Assembly: GCA_935421135.1 (NCBI GenBank)
Contig: OW285187.1
Span: 16,021,929 to 16,085,928 of the forward strand
Length of the DNA stretch: 64,000 bases
Reading direction: 5' to 3'
DNA from: Bugulina stolonifera
Taxonomy: Eukaryota > Bryozoa > Gymnolaemata > Cheilostomatida > Bugulidae
This document shows positions 1 to 13,100 of the stretch, in pieces. The notes below the pieces were generated by a model. The model was not told the DNA's origin. It saw only the letters and a list, made by a program, of their open reading frames with translations, and made no database searches. The translations under genes were made by a program, and so were the position numbers. How positions within the stretch are numbered: the stretch's first letter is position 1; every line of letters begins with the position of its first letter.

Positions 1-345
1 ACTAGCATTTATGTGCATGTGGTATTATGTCTATGGCACATTACAGTTTGGATCTGCACGTATCACTACACAGACAGCACAAATAGACACTTTACTATAC
101 ATTGTAAGATATACAATATGTACATGTAATTTAAGATTTAGACATTGAATATAAATAATAATTATATGAAAGTTGAGCTAATATATTTAGTCTAATTTAA
201 TTAGTTAGGACTAAATAAATAAATAAATTGTATAAAAAGTTGCACCTATCTGTGGTTTGTATAATATGAAAACTTGAAAAGACCTACATGTACATCTACA
301 ATATACATGTACATGTTGTATAATATATACACTTATACAGTCACA

Positions 346-388
346 GTACATGTGCATGTACATGTACATGTACATGTACATGCACATG
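346..388. repeat. CATGTA microsatellite
   Basis: Tandem self-complementary CATGTA hexamers with a few variant units (TGCATG). The same word recurs in introns throughout the window and is probably a genome-wide simple repeat. Confidence 0.8.
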
Positions 389-2150
389 TTATAATATGGT
401 ACATGTATATTATGGCACAATATGTCATATTTTACTACATTTAAAAAATATAATGATATATCGCATCATGTTATTGTATAGTATTTTATAGATGTATCTT
501 TTTATACAGTACATTATATTATTAGTATGTACATTTTATTTTTAGCCAATTTGAAAATTGGTATGTAGGAGTTGTTTTCTCGTTGGTATTAGTATAGACT
601 TAGATACAGCTTCTATGACAGGTTAGTCTAGGGTCGGGTATAAAATATTTGTTTTGAACCTGAGAAGTGCCCAGTCTACTATTTTTACCCACAATCCACT
701 GTCATTACAATTTATTTCCACTATCTTTCCTTCCACTTTCATTTGCTTTCGCATAAACAGGGCTGTTATGATTCTATTTTTTAATGAAATTGTATATATG
801 TAGGCCCAATTAGCACTTAGCAGTAACTTCGATTGTATGGAGTGATGCAAGTTGATATACTCTGATCCAGTTCAGTTATATTTTTTTAACTTATACAACC
901 ACCACTGTGGATTAAACGCTAACGGTAACACAAATATTTATATTTTTTTTATACTCAATACTGTTATTATATTTAATATTATTTATTTTATATATTAATA
1001 TTTTATTATTATTTATATATAATATTATACATTATTATTAGATTATCATTTATGATGATAATTATTATCATAATAACTAAAATGTAATATTTGTATTAAT
1101 TATTCATTGCGCTTATGGAAAGATTGATAATAAATATAGGCTAATAGTAAATAGTAGGACCTATGTTATATAGTTAGTACTTTTAAATGCCCTTTCTTAT
1201 CTTCTTACAAACTATATTATGTTTGTAGTATATTATATTTGTAGTAGAATTGGGGAAGAGTATTTTTAAATTCATTATTTATTAGTTAAGTTATTAAAAC
1301 ATCTTTCTTGGAGTTGATGATAATTTTATCTACTGAGTACTATGTTAAAATTATTTCTGTTAAAATACTTAAACTACGTGTACTATATATATAAATTAAA
1401 TATAGTATTAATTATATTTTTAAATAATTTTTATGTAATATTGGCTCAATATATAAACTAATTATAAAATTGAGATATCAGAGCTCATTAATTAAGGATT
1501 CAGTTCAGTGATTTTTTTCGATGTATGTTCTATGTCATTGTCTGTTTGTAGGAATTAATTTTGATCACGAAATAAATAATTGTAATGTAATGGGAGTTTT
1601 ATTGTATAATCATAATGATTAATGAGTGATAGATGGCCGTCATCATGATAATCTAATGATGATCGATATAAGTTCATTTCATTACTTAGTAATAATCTAT
1701 CATTTAATAACAAATATAGTAGCACCAAATATTATTGATAAATTTAATTACGCTATTCACCAATTTAACTGATGAATGTTCTTCCGATACGAAGCTATTA
1801 ATAAATATGATTTTATTAAGCATTTTTACTAGTGCTGCATCTTTATATTGCTGATGTATTTAGACCTATGTATAGCTTATATATCGGCTTACATGTATAG
1901 CCTATACATATGTATAGGCCCTATATGTTATATGCACTATGTGCTCCATACTATTAGGACTATACATGTAGAATATTTTTACAACCACCATACGAAGACT
2001 GACTAGTAATCCTAATATAAACATTAGGCCTATATAAATAGTCCTATTGGCTAATGAGTAACAGTTATAAGGCCTATATACTCTGACACATTCACCGTAT
2101 TTCAGCATTGCATTAGCAAAGCTTCATCAATTAGTTTATCGTCTCTTTAT

Positions 2151-2155
2151 TGTAG
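2151..2155 (+). promoter_or_regulatory. Probable splice acceptor of the plexin 5' leader
   Basis: tctctttattgtag, a pyrimidine-rich tract ending in AG, lies 22 nt before the start codon. It implies that transcription starts in a separate upstream exon. Confidence 0.45.
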
Positions 2156-2177
2156 ATTTGAAAGCCACTCACTGGAA

Positions 2178-4161
2178 ATGCTGAGGAGGACTTTAGAATT
2201 TCACTGCTTGTTATTTCTAGTAAACTTTGGTGCAGTCTTGTCAACAATAATAGCAAGTGAAGAATTTGACAAACCGATACAGCATTTGCTACTGAGAAAT
2301 AACTTGCTCTATGTTGGAGGAACAGATACTGTGCACATTCTAAATGACAGTACATTGACCAAGGGTACTAGTAAGAGAATTGTCGAGTCTTCAACTTCTA
2401 ACCCTCCCCTGGTATTTCATCTTGGTGAAGCGCCTAATAATCAGTTAATTTTCTGTAGTAGTTTTGAAGGCCGATGCCAACTACTGAATATCGATACAAA
2501 TGGTGAGATTAGAGATATTGCGAGGTCTAGTCCGTTAATAGTCTCTAATAAGCCTGAAGGCTCTGCTATAGTTTTGAAAGGAAAGTACAACAGTAACCAA
2601 GATGTGTTTTGGGTGTTGAGTAGCTATGGGACTACTAGGAAGGCAGTGCCATATGTGGCACTCCGTCATGCTGCTGATCTGAACTATGTGGTACAACCAG
2701 AGGTGACACTCGGTGATGTCAACGAACTTGATGGTAGTTTCATTTCATATAAATCTACCATACCATATGATACACAATTTATTTACGCATTCGAGTCTTC
2801 TGGTTTTATGTTTTATGTCAAAAACAAACAGGATACAGCATATATCGGAGCTACTTGTACTAATGATGGTATATTTACATCTTTGGTTGAATTTCCCATT
2901 ACTTGTGCGAGTAATGGAGTGAACAGAAAATATGTGCAAGCAGCTACAGTTTCAAAAGCTGGAGTTGTTTTACGGTACTTTATCAATCAAAGGCCAGCGT
3001 TCAAAGATAAATCTACACTGGGAGAAGATGATCAGTTTCTTTATGCCGTGTTTGGAGCTGATGCTTCTTCTACCTCTACCTCGATATGTGTATACAGTGT
3101 ACGATCACTTGTTAACCTCGCCAACAAGGTTTACACTACATGTCATATTGTGGCAAACCCGCACAATGTTGAAGTTGGACCACCAGAATTGAAATTGGAA
3201 GGACCGAATTGTAATTCTCCTCTAACAGTAAGATTGGTCTATTTATTAAGTTATATAATAGCCAGTTCCGATGAGTCACTGTTTGTTTGTTGTTGATCAT
3301 TAGTTTTGGGTAACATTTTACATATTTCAGATTTCAGTAATATTAAAACCATCTTTTTATATCAGGTCAGGGTCCTGGGCCTACGTGTAGGCTACATTGT
3401 AGATTTGTAGATTTATTTTACCATTTTTGAGATGCATAATGGGCATCATATAAAACAGTTTTGTTATCACTACCATATAGCAGCAAATCTTATTGGTACA
3501 GAGTATAGTACCCTTGAATTGTTGAATATAAGGCCACTATTTACCAAGTATGCACAGGCTTACTACTAACATATATTTTAAAACATTATTTTTCAGCTTA
3601 CGGGAAATAACGACAGCCTCTCCTCATGCCAGATAATAAAGTCGCCCAGCTATACTCGCCTAAGGGGCTATGGCCCACTCCAGTACCTCGTCGATTCGGA
3701 TGGCTTATTACCCAGCAGCATTGATCTTAGTTTTTCAGTTAGCGCCATCAGTGTGTCTGTAGTTCAAGGTCATACAGTTGCTTTCACCACATCTCCTAGC
3801 GGCTCTATCAATAAGGTTGGTGTTTTATTAGAAAGTTTACTTCTTCTACCTGTTCTGGTCTAGACTCTATAAGCTCATTGCTGTCAATTTACTTGATAGA
3901 TGGTTCACCTAATATGTAAGGCTATCTGAGTTGATAGTCTTAACTGCTAAGTACACAGTTGTCCACCCTTTCACAATGGGCTAGAAATTTGATTGTTTCT
4001 CTTATCAGTTGATTATAGCCGAGAAGCGTAATGAGGGAGTTTACAAGACTGAAGATCTCACCTCTCATATGACAACTGAAGGACCATTGCTGTCAGATAT
4101 TGCAGTTGGCAGCGATTACATCTATGCATTAACTAGCAAGCAGGTGTTTGCAGTGCCCATT
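2178..4161 (+). other. PLXN: Plexin signal peptide and Sema domain (exons 1-3)
   Basis: The N-terminus has a short basic start (MLRR), then a hydrophobic leader of about 20 residues. The Sema beta-propeller follows, roughly residues 27-474. Recognisable elements are [19 protein letters not shown] (blade 1), [14 protein letters not shown], and VVQGHTVAF near the domain end, which is typical of plexin propellers. One unusually long first exon of 1050 nt carries most of the propeller. The domain binds semaphorin outside the cell. Confidence 0.9.
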
Positions 4162-7100
4162 AATCACTGTAGTATCCCACAAAGCTGTGCTGAGTGTACA
4201 AACCTTGGAGATCCCCATTGTGGATGGTGTACGCTGACCAAACGGTTAGTCTGTTTCCTTTTCCAGTCAATGTGAGAACACCCCAACTATGGATATAGTG
4301 TACACTCTACACATATAGTTTTTTCGAGTTGGATTATACTTGCTGTACTGTAATACTCCATGTATATGTATTGTTTGTGCTGCTATAAATGTAACTCTGT
4401 ATGTTCGTTCTTTAGCTGCAGTACTATGGAAGGTTGTGGGAAGGCTAGTTCCACTGGGCATTGGTTGCAGGAGTCCATTGGAACCCCAGGCTCGGGTTGC
4501 ATAACACCAACCATAGAGGAGTCATACATTTCCCTTCCCGCAACACCGGGCTCCCACAGTAGGCTAAAGGTGCGTGATTTCTGAAAGCTAGCTATACCTG
4601 TTAACCTGCATTATGTGTGTATGTATATCCAGTCTACTAGCTTACTCATTCACCGTCTTGTCACGTTTCTAAGAAATTTTAATCAATGGTTTGTCTTTTC
4701 ATGCCAGTTAATGATGATGCACAGCCTTCGTACACACAGCAACAACAATGTCTATCTGAAACGGTAGCACAATATAATAGTAGTATATACTATATAGGTG
4801 TACTAGTAAAAAACTGGTCTAATGTAATTAAGTAAATGAATGAATAAATCAAACCCCCACATTGTATTTGTATAAACTTGATAACATAAAGAACATTCTA
4901 GTGCTATTGTTGTTATTAGAATGTTAACACTTCAAAATAATAGCTACTGCACTATTATAACGCATGATATCATGGTATATATTTATATTGTATTGCATTA
5001 TGTGCTGTGCATATTACTAGTGCATTTATGTTGTGTCACCATGTAATGTAGTTATTTCTGTAAAGTGTAACTGATACATGCTAGAATCTGTATGGTAATT
5101 TGTAGATAGTTCATGTATGTTGATCTATTTCTAGGCCCTCATTTTTTGATCTCTTCCGCATCCTAACTTTTACTATCATTGGCAATAAAAATTTACTAAG
5201 CTAATAAGTTAACTAGCAATAATTTCCAGAATAGAGTTTTACAATAATTTTCAGATTACACTTTCAATTAAAGTGTGATCTAGAAGTTATTGCTAGTCAA
5301 CTTGTTTGCTTCGTAAACAGTAAACATTAGGACTAAGCACAAGAGATCTGAGAATGAGCGTCTAAATCACTATTTTTACCAGTCTACATTTATTCTTCCT
5401 CAGCTGAACATTTCTCTCAACCAAGTGCCAGATAAGGAAAGCGACCAGACGTACCGGTGCTGCTTATTTGAGGGTGCTAGCCAAATGCAGCATCTGTGCA
5501 CTGGTGCTAGGAAGGCGGTAGAGATAATTGACCCTCTAGTAGACAATCCCCGCAAGGCCCAACTTATTGAGTGCCAGGGTTTTAATAGCTCACAAATAGA
5601 GGCAAGCATATCTCCAGGCGAAGGTAAGTCACGCTACCAGTAGGCTGGGTCATCAACGGATTCTATTGTTTCTATTGAATTTTATTGCTTTTTATCACAG
5701 ATGTTAAGATGGTTTCGCTTGATGCCTTCCTATGTAATAGGTTTTGTTGCTAGCCTGCCTCTGTATGTACTAGATTCACTTGAGTTGTAATTGCGTTCAG
5801 GCTGATAGACAGACAATCATCAAGTCTCTATGTGCATGTGTGTTCTCTTTAGATCACGTTACAACTGACTTGATACTCAAGATTGATGAGACAACATTTG
5901 CTAGTATAGAGTTAACCTTCTATAGCTGCTCTAGACACACAAGGTATGTCTTCTAATTAAATGCATATATATCCTACCTGCTCTACGCCCTATGTCCAGC
6001 ACAATGTACATGTGGGTCTATCTTAAACGTCAAACAATTGATGTTATTTGGTGTTCAAGAATATGATGGTGCTGTAGAAAGTAACTGGTAGTATGAGGTG
6101 TACATAACTGGAATAATATGCTTATTGGCTTGTAGCCCTAATGTAATATGCATAATAATATATTTTCATTTCCTAGAGGAAGTCGATACTCTCACTAGCC
6201 CCTCAGTGGTGTAATATACAGTGCACATGCTATAACACAGAGTTTTAAACTACTCTATTTTCTCATGTTATTCATAAGGGACTAGCTATACACTGTTCAG
6301 GGTACCTGTTGTCATTATACTGAATGTGTCAGTACTAAAGGTGATAGCACTATGATAATGATTTTTCTCTCTAGCTGCACGTCCTGTGCTAAAGCCAACC
6401 CAGACTACTCATGCCACTGGTGTCTGAACACCCACAAGTGCTATCAGAAGGGCAGCGGCTCAACCAATCAGTGCAGTGGCCCCTCGGTCAGCAACAGTAT
6501 TGCGTTAGCCAGTGACAGCACCAGCATACTTTCTGGTTGGAATCACTGCCCTAGACTAGAGCCAGTAGGTAACTCGGTCATACTCATACCTGCCAAGACG
6601 CACCCAAATAATCTCCAGTTCAAGCTATACAATAAGCAGGTGAGAGACCACGCTTTCCAAACACAATACTACCAGAGTTATAGTCTAACACATTATTACC
6701 AAGTGTATTTAGGGATGAGTTGTACTAACCAGTTATCGGTGTGATTATGACTGAATAGGTAGTTGGAATGATGTGTCTCGTATCTGGTGTCTGATTGTAC
6801 ACTATGTTATGTGTTGTCTACCCACCAGTCTAATGTTGATGGTTATACATGTGAGCTCACTTGGGATGAGTCTGAGAGACAGAGTCTAACGGCTGTGGTC
6901 ACTGCCTCCCCATCTAATCAGTACAGTATACTCGAGTGCCAGATAGCCGATGGTCAAACATTCGACTACAGGGGTTCTAATAGCACAAAGAGAGTGGACA
7001 TACGCATAAACCAGAAAAACATGGATGTCTACTTGGGCATTGGTCCTGACTCCTATAGTAAGTATGCCTAAGCATATACTTTGTACATGTATACAGTGTA

Positions 7101-10100
7101 GCGTAGTGGTCTTATGTATTACTATTAAATATCCATTATCTATTAATTTACATGGATAATGAAACTTATTAAAGTAAGTATCATTGTCTATATTCAGGTA
7201 CTGTACCTAATTTATAATAATTATAGTTTAAACTGATTTCACTTTCTTGTTATGGTGTTCAATGAATTATGAACCCTCAAGCCTTACCTAATAGTAAAGG
7301 GAGCGAGACAAACCGACTCTCTTGCCAGAAGAGCTGCTAGCACAGTTCTATATGGTACATTCTACACAGACCTACACAGTTATGTAGACATGCTTGTGTT
7401 TATGCCATCATAATAATTTACATTATAATAATATACATGATACTGATACAGTTAACCCAACTAGCACAATAGGCAGAACACAGTACACTACATGTATATA
7501 ATAAAGATAATAAAGATTGCATAAACCTATAAACTCAGCACTTTTTTAACCACAAAAATGTATTTAATTACATTAAAGGGTATTTATATGTGTAAGCCAA
7601 CTTTGGATAACTGATAAGGATGTGTTGTATGCTGCTTTCTATTGTGAGTCATAGCCCACTGTCTAACTGCTGCAGTATTATACCAGCATCATTGGATGCC
7701 ACTTTCCAAAGTCCAAACAGATACCAATCAGGAACAACAAGTAGTACATGTTTTTCCATAACAAAGTCCTTTATTTGCTGACTACACCAGTGTTCACAGT
7801 GATACTATTTGATGTAACAGTATTTGTGTGTAGTTGGAATGGCAAAAGTTCTAATCAGATATAATATGTTTATAATACAAATTATAATGACTGTTTTATC
7901 TAGACGGGAAAAGCCCACCATCAGGGGACCAGTTTCACCAATGTCATAGCTACTGTGTAATAGTGAGAGGTATAATTTCCACTATTATTTTGTTACTAAG
8001 AAAGGAAAGTACATCAAGTGTAATATATACACATGACATAGTAGAGTATATTGTGTATGGAAATATGTTATCTTTAACTTATCATGTGATAAAAGCTGAC
8101 TAAGCTTACAACGTTCAACTTCCTCTAAAATATTATTATTGTATATTATACATGTAATTAGTATGTGACTGATAATAACATGAAGTTTAATTTGAATTGG
8201 TAAACAATTATTTTATTAGCATGTCTGCAGTGTCTAGTTATCCCAAAGGCTCTAGCAATGATAGGGGTGCCTGACAAGAATATCCATGTTATGTTGTTGT
8301 TTATTGTTGTATTATTTATGCTGGTTGATGGCATATAATTTGTCTGTCACTTCACTATTGATTGACACACAGGGCAAGTAGTCTGAACTTATCTATTTTT
8401 TGGTATTTATACATGTGCATGTGATGTACACTGATAATCACAGCGTATGTACAGTGTACATGTACAGTGTACATGTACACTGTACATGTACAGTGTACAT
8501 GTACACTGTACATGTACAGTAGATGTGTCACTAATGTACTGTAACTGCTGCATATACTTGATTTAGTTGAGCTGTACAAGTGTGAGGAGATGAAGGGCAC
8601 CTGTAGTGAGTGTCTTGGTGTTGACCCCAAGTACAAATGTGGTTGGTGCAGGTCAAAGGAGAGTCTTAGGGAGTGTAGAGTGGCAGAACACTGCCCTGCT
8701 GGTACACCCTTCATAGAGCCTGACAATGGTACCTGTCCTGACGTGGAGATTATCAAGGTTGGTACCCTATTATACATGTACATGTACTAGTACTGAGTAG
8801 GCCGGTAAAGAAACATTTTGAAAAAGACAGTTCGAAACAGGACGTTTGGAAATCGGACAGTTCGAAACTATGTAGGTTATGTTTAGAAGAACACAACTCA
8901 CAGATAATTAATTTTAATTGTTTAAAAAAAAAATAGTGCCAAAAATAAATACAAGTTGACATTTGGGGTTTAGGGTTTCTAACTGTCCTGTTTTGAACTG
9001 TCTTTTTCGAACAGTAAAAATTCAAGGAGGCCTATGTTTGCGATCTATACCCACAGTCAGTGAACTATACTGTAGTGGTTGTATTGATATATCCACTGTT
9101 TGGAGTATGTTTATACAAAGCAAATCAAACTGTTTGCAGATAATATAGCAACATTATATATATGTGTATGTGAGTAGTATTATTGTTGTTTGAACTGGAG
9201 ACCCCTACTTGAAATGCTGACTAAGTTATTTACACTTGAGTATTATAATAATGCTGGTGCTGCCTTGTAGATAAGCCCCACTAATGCACCTATACAAGGG
9301 GGCACCGTCATCACCATAACTGGGGTGAACCTTGGCACGTCGTACGATGAGATCAGAGGTGGGGTGTATGTGAAGAGACCTAGTGGACTGGGCAACGTAT
9401 CCTGTACTCTCACAGAGACTGGTGCTCACAACCCCACTCGAGTAATATGTAGGCTACAGAGCACTGATAAAGTTGGACAGGGTCCACTTAGGGTGGACAT
9501 AAAAGGGTCAGACAACCTGTATGCTGAATCTGGTAACTTCTCTGTAGAGGTAGGTCTGTGTACTGGTATAGCTTATATATTATATACCACACCAGATGTG
9601 AATAATTAGAAGATTTAATGTATGCAAAGGAAGTGGTGAGGTAATTTACTACAGTGCATACTGGTAGTTTATACACACCTACATTCCTCATTCAACATGC
9701 CACTCATATCAAGTATGTCAACAATATTGGTATATGTGGAAGGGAGATAATCAACTGCTACATCATGATGTGATATCTTGGTATATAGTCTACTGACTCT
9801 CTCCTCTCCTCACCCTGCCTACCACTACCACCCACATGGTATCTGCCGTCCATTACACTACTGTACATGGATTGCCCACTCACTTGTATTGCAAAGAGAT
9901 AAAAAATCTCTGAAAGTTTCCGACATTCATATTCTTTGTTCCATGACAAGTCATAATGTATTAGCCTATACACTGCTGTATACTGACATCATGACAAGTC
10001 ATAATGTATTAGCCTATACACTGCTGTATACTGACATAGGAGAGCTCACTAGTTGTACTAGTAGAATAGACTGGTAGTAGAGAGAGAGTTAATTATCCTC

Positions 10101-13100
10101 CCTTTGAGTTGTATATACTTGTTGTCAGCCCACTGTCCAACTCCTAACTTTACTATGAACTATGATAATATTATACACGTGTGTAGTTGTTGCTGACCCC
10201 ATTTCATACACATAGTTTATCAATATGATATCCTTCTATTGCTGTGTTTTACTAACTGTGTTCTACTACTGAGTTAAGTTGACATTTGACTTGAAATAAA
10301 TGTAGTTAGTGATTGATGTTCTGTTTGACTGTCGAACACTCTGATAGTAAGATAGTATTGTAGAGGTACACTCTGGTAGTAAGATAGTATTGTAGAGGTA
10401 CACTCGGGTAGTAAGATAGTATTGTAGAGGTACACTCGGGTAGTAAGATAGTATTGTAGAGGTACACTCTGATAGTAAGATAGTATTGTAGAGGTACACT
10501 CTGGTAGTAAGATAGTATTGTAGAGGTACACTCTGGTAGTAAGATAGTATTGTAGAGGTACACTACATGTATTATATGTAAACTGTAGAGTAGTAGGCTG
10601 GCTATAAGGTAAATGGACATTATTTGTAGATGAGCATATCAAATGCATTGCATGTCATACTTCCATATAACTTAGTGTGTACAACACAAATCAAACTAGG
10701 TATATTATCCATAATTATAGTTTCGTAGTCTTACTGTAATATTGACTGTTCCTCAAGTGACTTGTGTAATACCATATTACTTTTATTTAGCCCTATGTAG
10801 ATACAGATGTAGTATGCTGTATTACAATTAGGCCTATGTACATGTAGATGCAGATAGTGTGTAATACCGTATTACATATAGGCCTATGTAGACACAGATA
10901 AAGTATGCTGTATGCTGTAGAGTAGGTCATGTAGAGGATAATAATTTATCATACAATGTACAATGTTATACTATATGGGTCAAATAGTTCACACCCAGTT
11001 ATATGTATATTGTCTAGTAGCATTGCCTCAAGTGGTGCTGCTGCTCTCTCTCTCTCTCTACTTGTTATTCCTAATTATATTCATTGTTATGCTCTGCTAT
11101 TAGCATTTATATTAGTCTTTTGTTGAAGTTAAATTTAGAGGAATGGAATTAGGAGAAGTTATGCACCTTCCTAGTTTGACTGTATAAGCTGTATTACTAC
11201 AGGCCTACTACATTAGTGTTTGTACTCAGGTGGTACTTGAGTTGTATTACTTCTCTATCATCATGTACATGTATATGTACCAGGGGTTGTGTGTAATAAT
11301 TAGGTTAGTTTATATTATGCTGTCACAAGTAGCTGCCTCTACTGCTATTTAGCCACTAATCTAGAGGTTGTATAGAATGAGTAAGGCTATACATAGTCTC
11401 GGCATTTTCTTGACCATATTTGGTTGTTTTCCTGATTTTCTTCGGAACAAGCAGTGCAGTGTGTACAAACAGTTTCAAGTTTCTCTTATTTATTTATGAC
11501 AGCCATTTTATATATTGTATCGATGGGTGAAGTTAAATTTTGGGTCGCTGGCTACATGTAGATTAAGCAGGACCGTTATTCCAGTAGGCTGGTCTAAGCA
11601 ATTTACATGTAGGTACATGTGTAGCCTATGTTACTATGTTTCAGGAGACCAGTATTAGTAGACTATCAACCACTCAGGGCCCCATATCTGGTGGAACCAG
11701 AGTTACTATACACGGTGTAGGCGTCAATGTTGGGGGGAAAAAGAAGGTTACCATGAAACTGAGTACTGGTACAGAGGTGGAATGTGAACTGGTCTCTAGG
11801 TGAGCGTATACTATGTACTGTACACTATGTGCAGTGTATACTATGTACTGTTCACTGTGTGCAGTGTATACTATGTACTGTACACTATGTGCAGTGTATA
11901 CTATGTACTGTACACTATGTGCAGTGTATACTATGTACTGTACACTGTGTTCCCACATGCATTGCACATACACTTGGACATGGCATGTAGCACCAAGACA
12001 CAAGGACAGGCATACTTTACTGAAGAGTACAAAGCTAATTGAAACCAGTAGATAGACATCAGTTATATTATTCTGTGAACTTGACACAGATGTCTTGTCT
12101 TATTGGTATGCCACACTTTATGTTTTGCCAAACAAAATATTTGAATGTTTTTTCTAGCTTAGAGTAACATTTAGTAGAAATTTTGTTTGTAGTAACAAGT
12201 CTAGTGAGATGGTGTTTGTAACGCCACCAGTGGCAGGTGCTACGTATGTCACAGAGATTACACTTTCCCTGGATGATTATACTGGAGTTAAAACCAACAC
12301 ACGTAGTGCTGAATTCTATTACCTCACCGACTCAACTGTGTCAAAGTTGAACAGCTATAAAGGCATTGCTTCGTAAGTTTGCTCTTCCTACTCAGGTTTC
12401 CTAGTTGTACATGTACTGTACGTTGTTCATTGCAGTGTGTTTTAGATATTTAGAGTGATGAAACTTGTATATTAAGTTGCGTGTATGGGATTCTGTTGGC
12501 AGAGTTGCGCAATATAATTTTGTTCTGAAGATTATATAGAGAGAAAGAGAGGAGAGGTTTGAATGATTTAGGTATGTGATTTATTGATTGTACACCTACA
12601 TGTATATACGCTCACTTACTGTAGGGGTGGTACTGATGTCACAGTGGAAGGAACCAACCTCAACATTATACAAGAACCAAGGATGTACTTGGAGCCATTC
12701 GCACCCAAGTCACGTTCCAAACGAGCTACTAACAACAATATTCGAGTGTTTGCGTGCACCAGTCCTAGTAATAGTAGTCTGGTGTGTCAGCTACCAGCAA
12801 TACCCCAGACATGGCCCGCTGACGCTAACGGCACCATCAGGTGTAATTATGGCTTCATCCTGGATGGTATCAAGGTGTGTTAATAGATGTGATATTAGCT
12901 GGTAGAGATACACTCATGGAAAAAAGTCACACCCCCTACCCACTCTACTTAACATACGAGTTTGGTTTCAGTCTAATTGTTCTCCTTGCATAGACTTTTT
13001 GGGTTTTTACAAATAAGCATCATGACCTTGTGTAACATAACATGTGTTTCAAATGATGTAGTTTATTATAATTGTATGCCGCAATGATGATTCTGCATTA

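Larger units (their letters stand above)
1..2155. other. AT-rich intergenic DNA upstream of plexin
   Basis: No credible coding region is seen. Short open frames here (211-420, 623-850, 1902-2108) are low-complexity, without splice support or recognisable motifs. A hexameric CATGTA repeat lies near 346-388. A pyrimidine-rich stretch ending in TAG at 2151-2155 looks like a splice acceptor 22 nt before the plexin ATG. A non-coding 5' exon and the promoter may therefore lie further left in this stretch, but neither can be placed. Confidence 0.6.

Noticed and set aside
7914..8000. An extra plexin exon after an AG at 7913
   Set aside because: The frame has no family match and joining exon 8 directly to exon 9 keeps phase and gives the normal PSI3 boundary.
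10266..10648. Three overlapping minus-strand open frames up to 124 codons
   Set aside because: They are translations of the 32-bp minisatellite in a plexin intron, with repeats of LQYYL and no other content.
11674..12087. Open frames on both strands with repeated [10 protein letters not shown] or [10 protein letters not shown]
   Set aside because: Products of the 30-bp minisatellite in plexin intron 11; the period is a multiple of 3.
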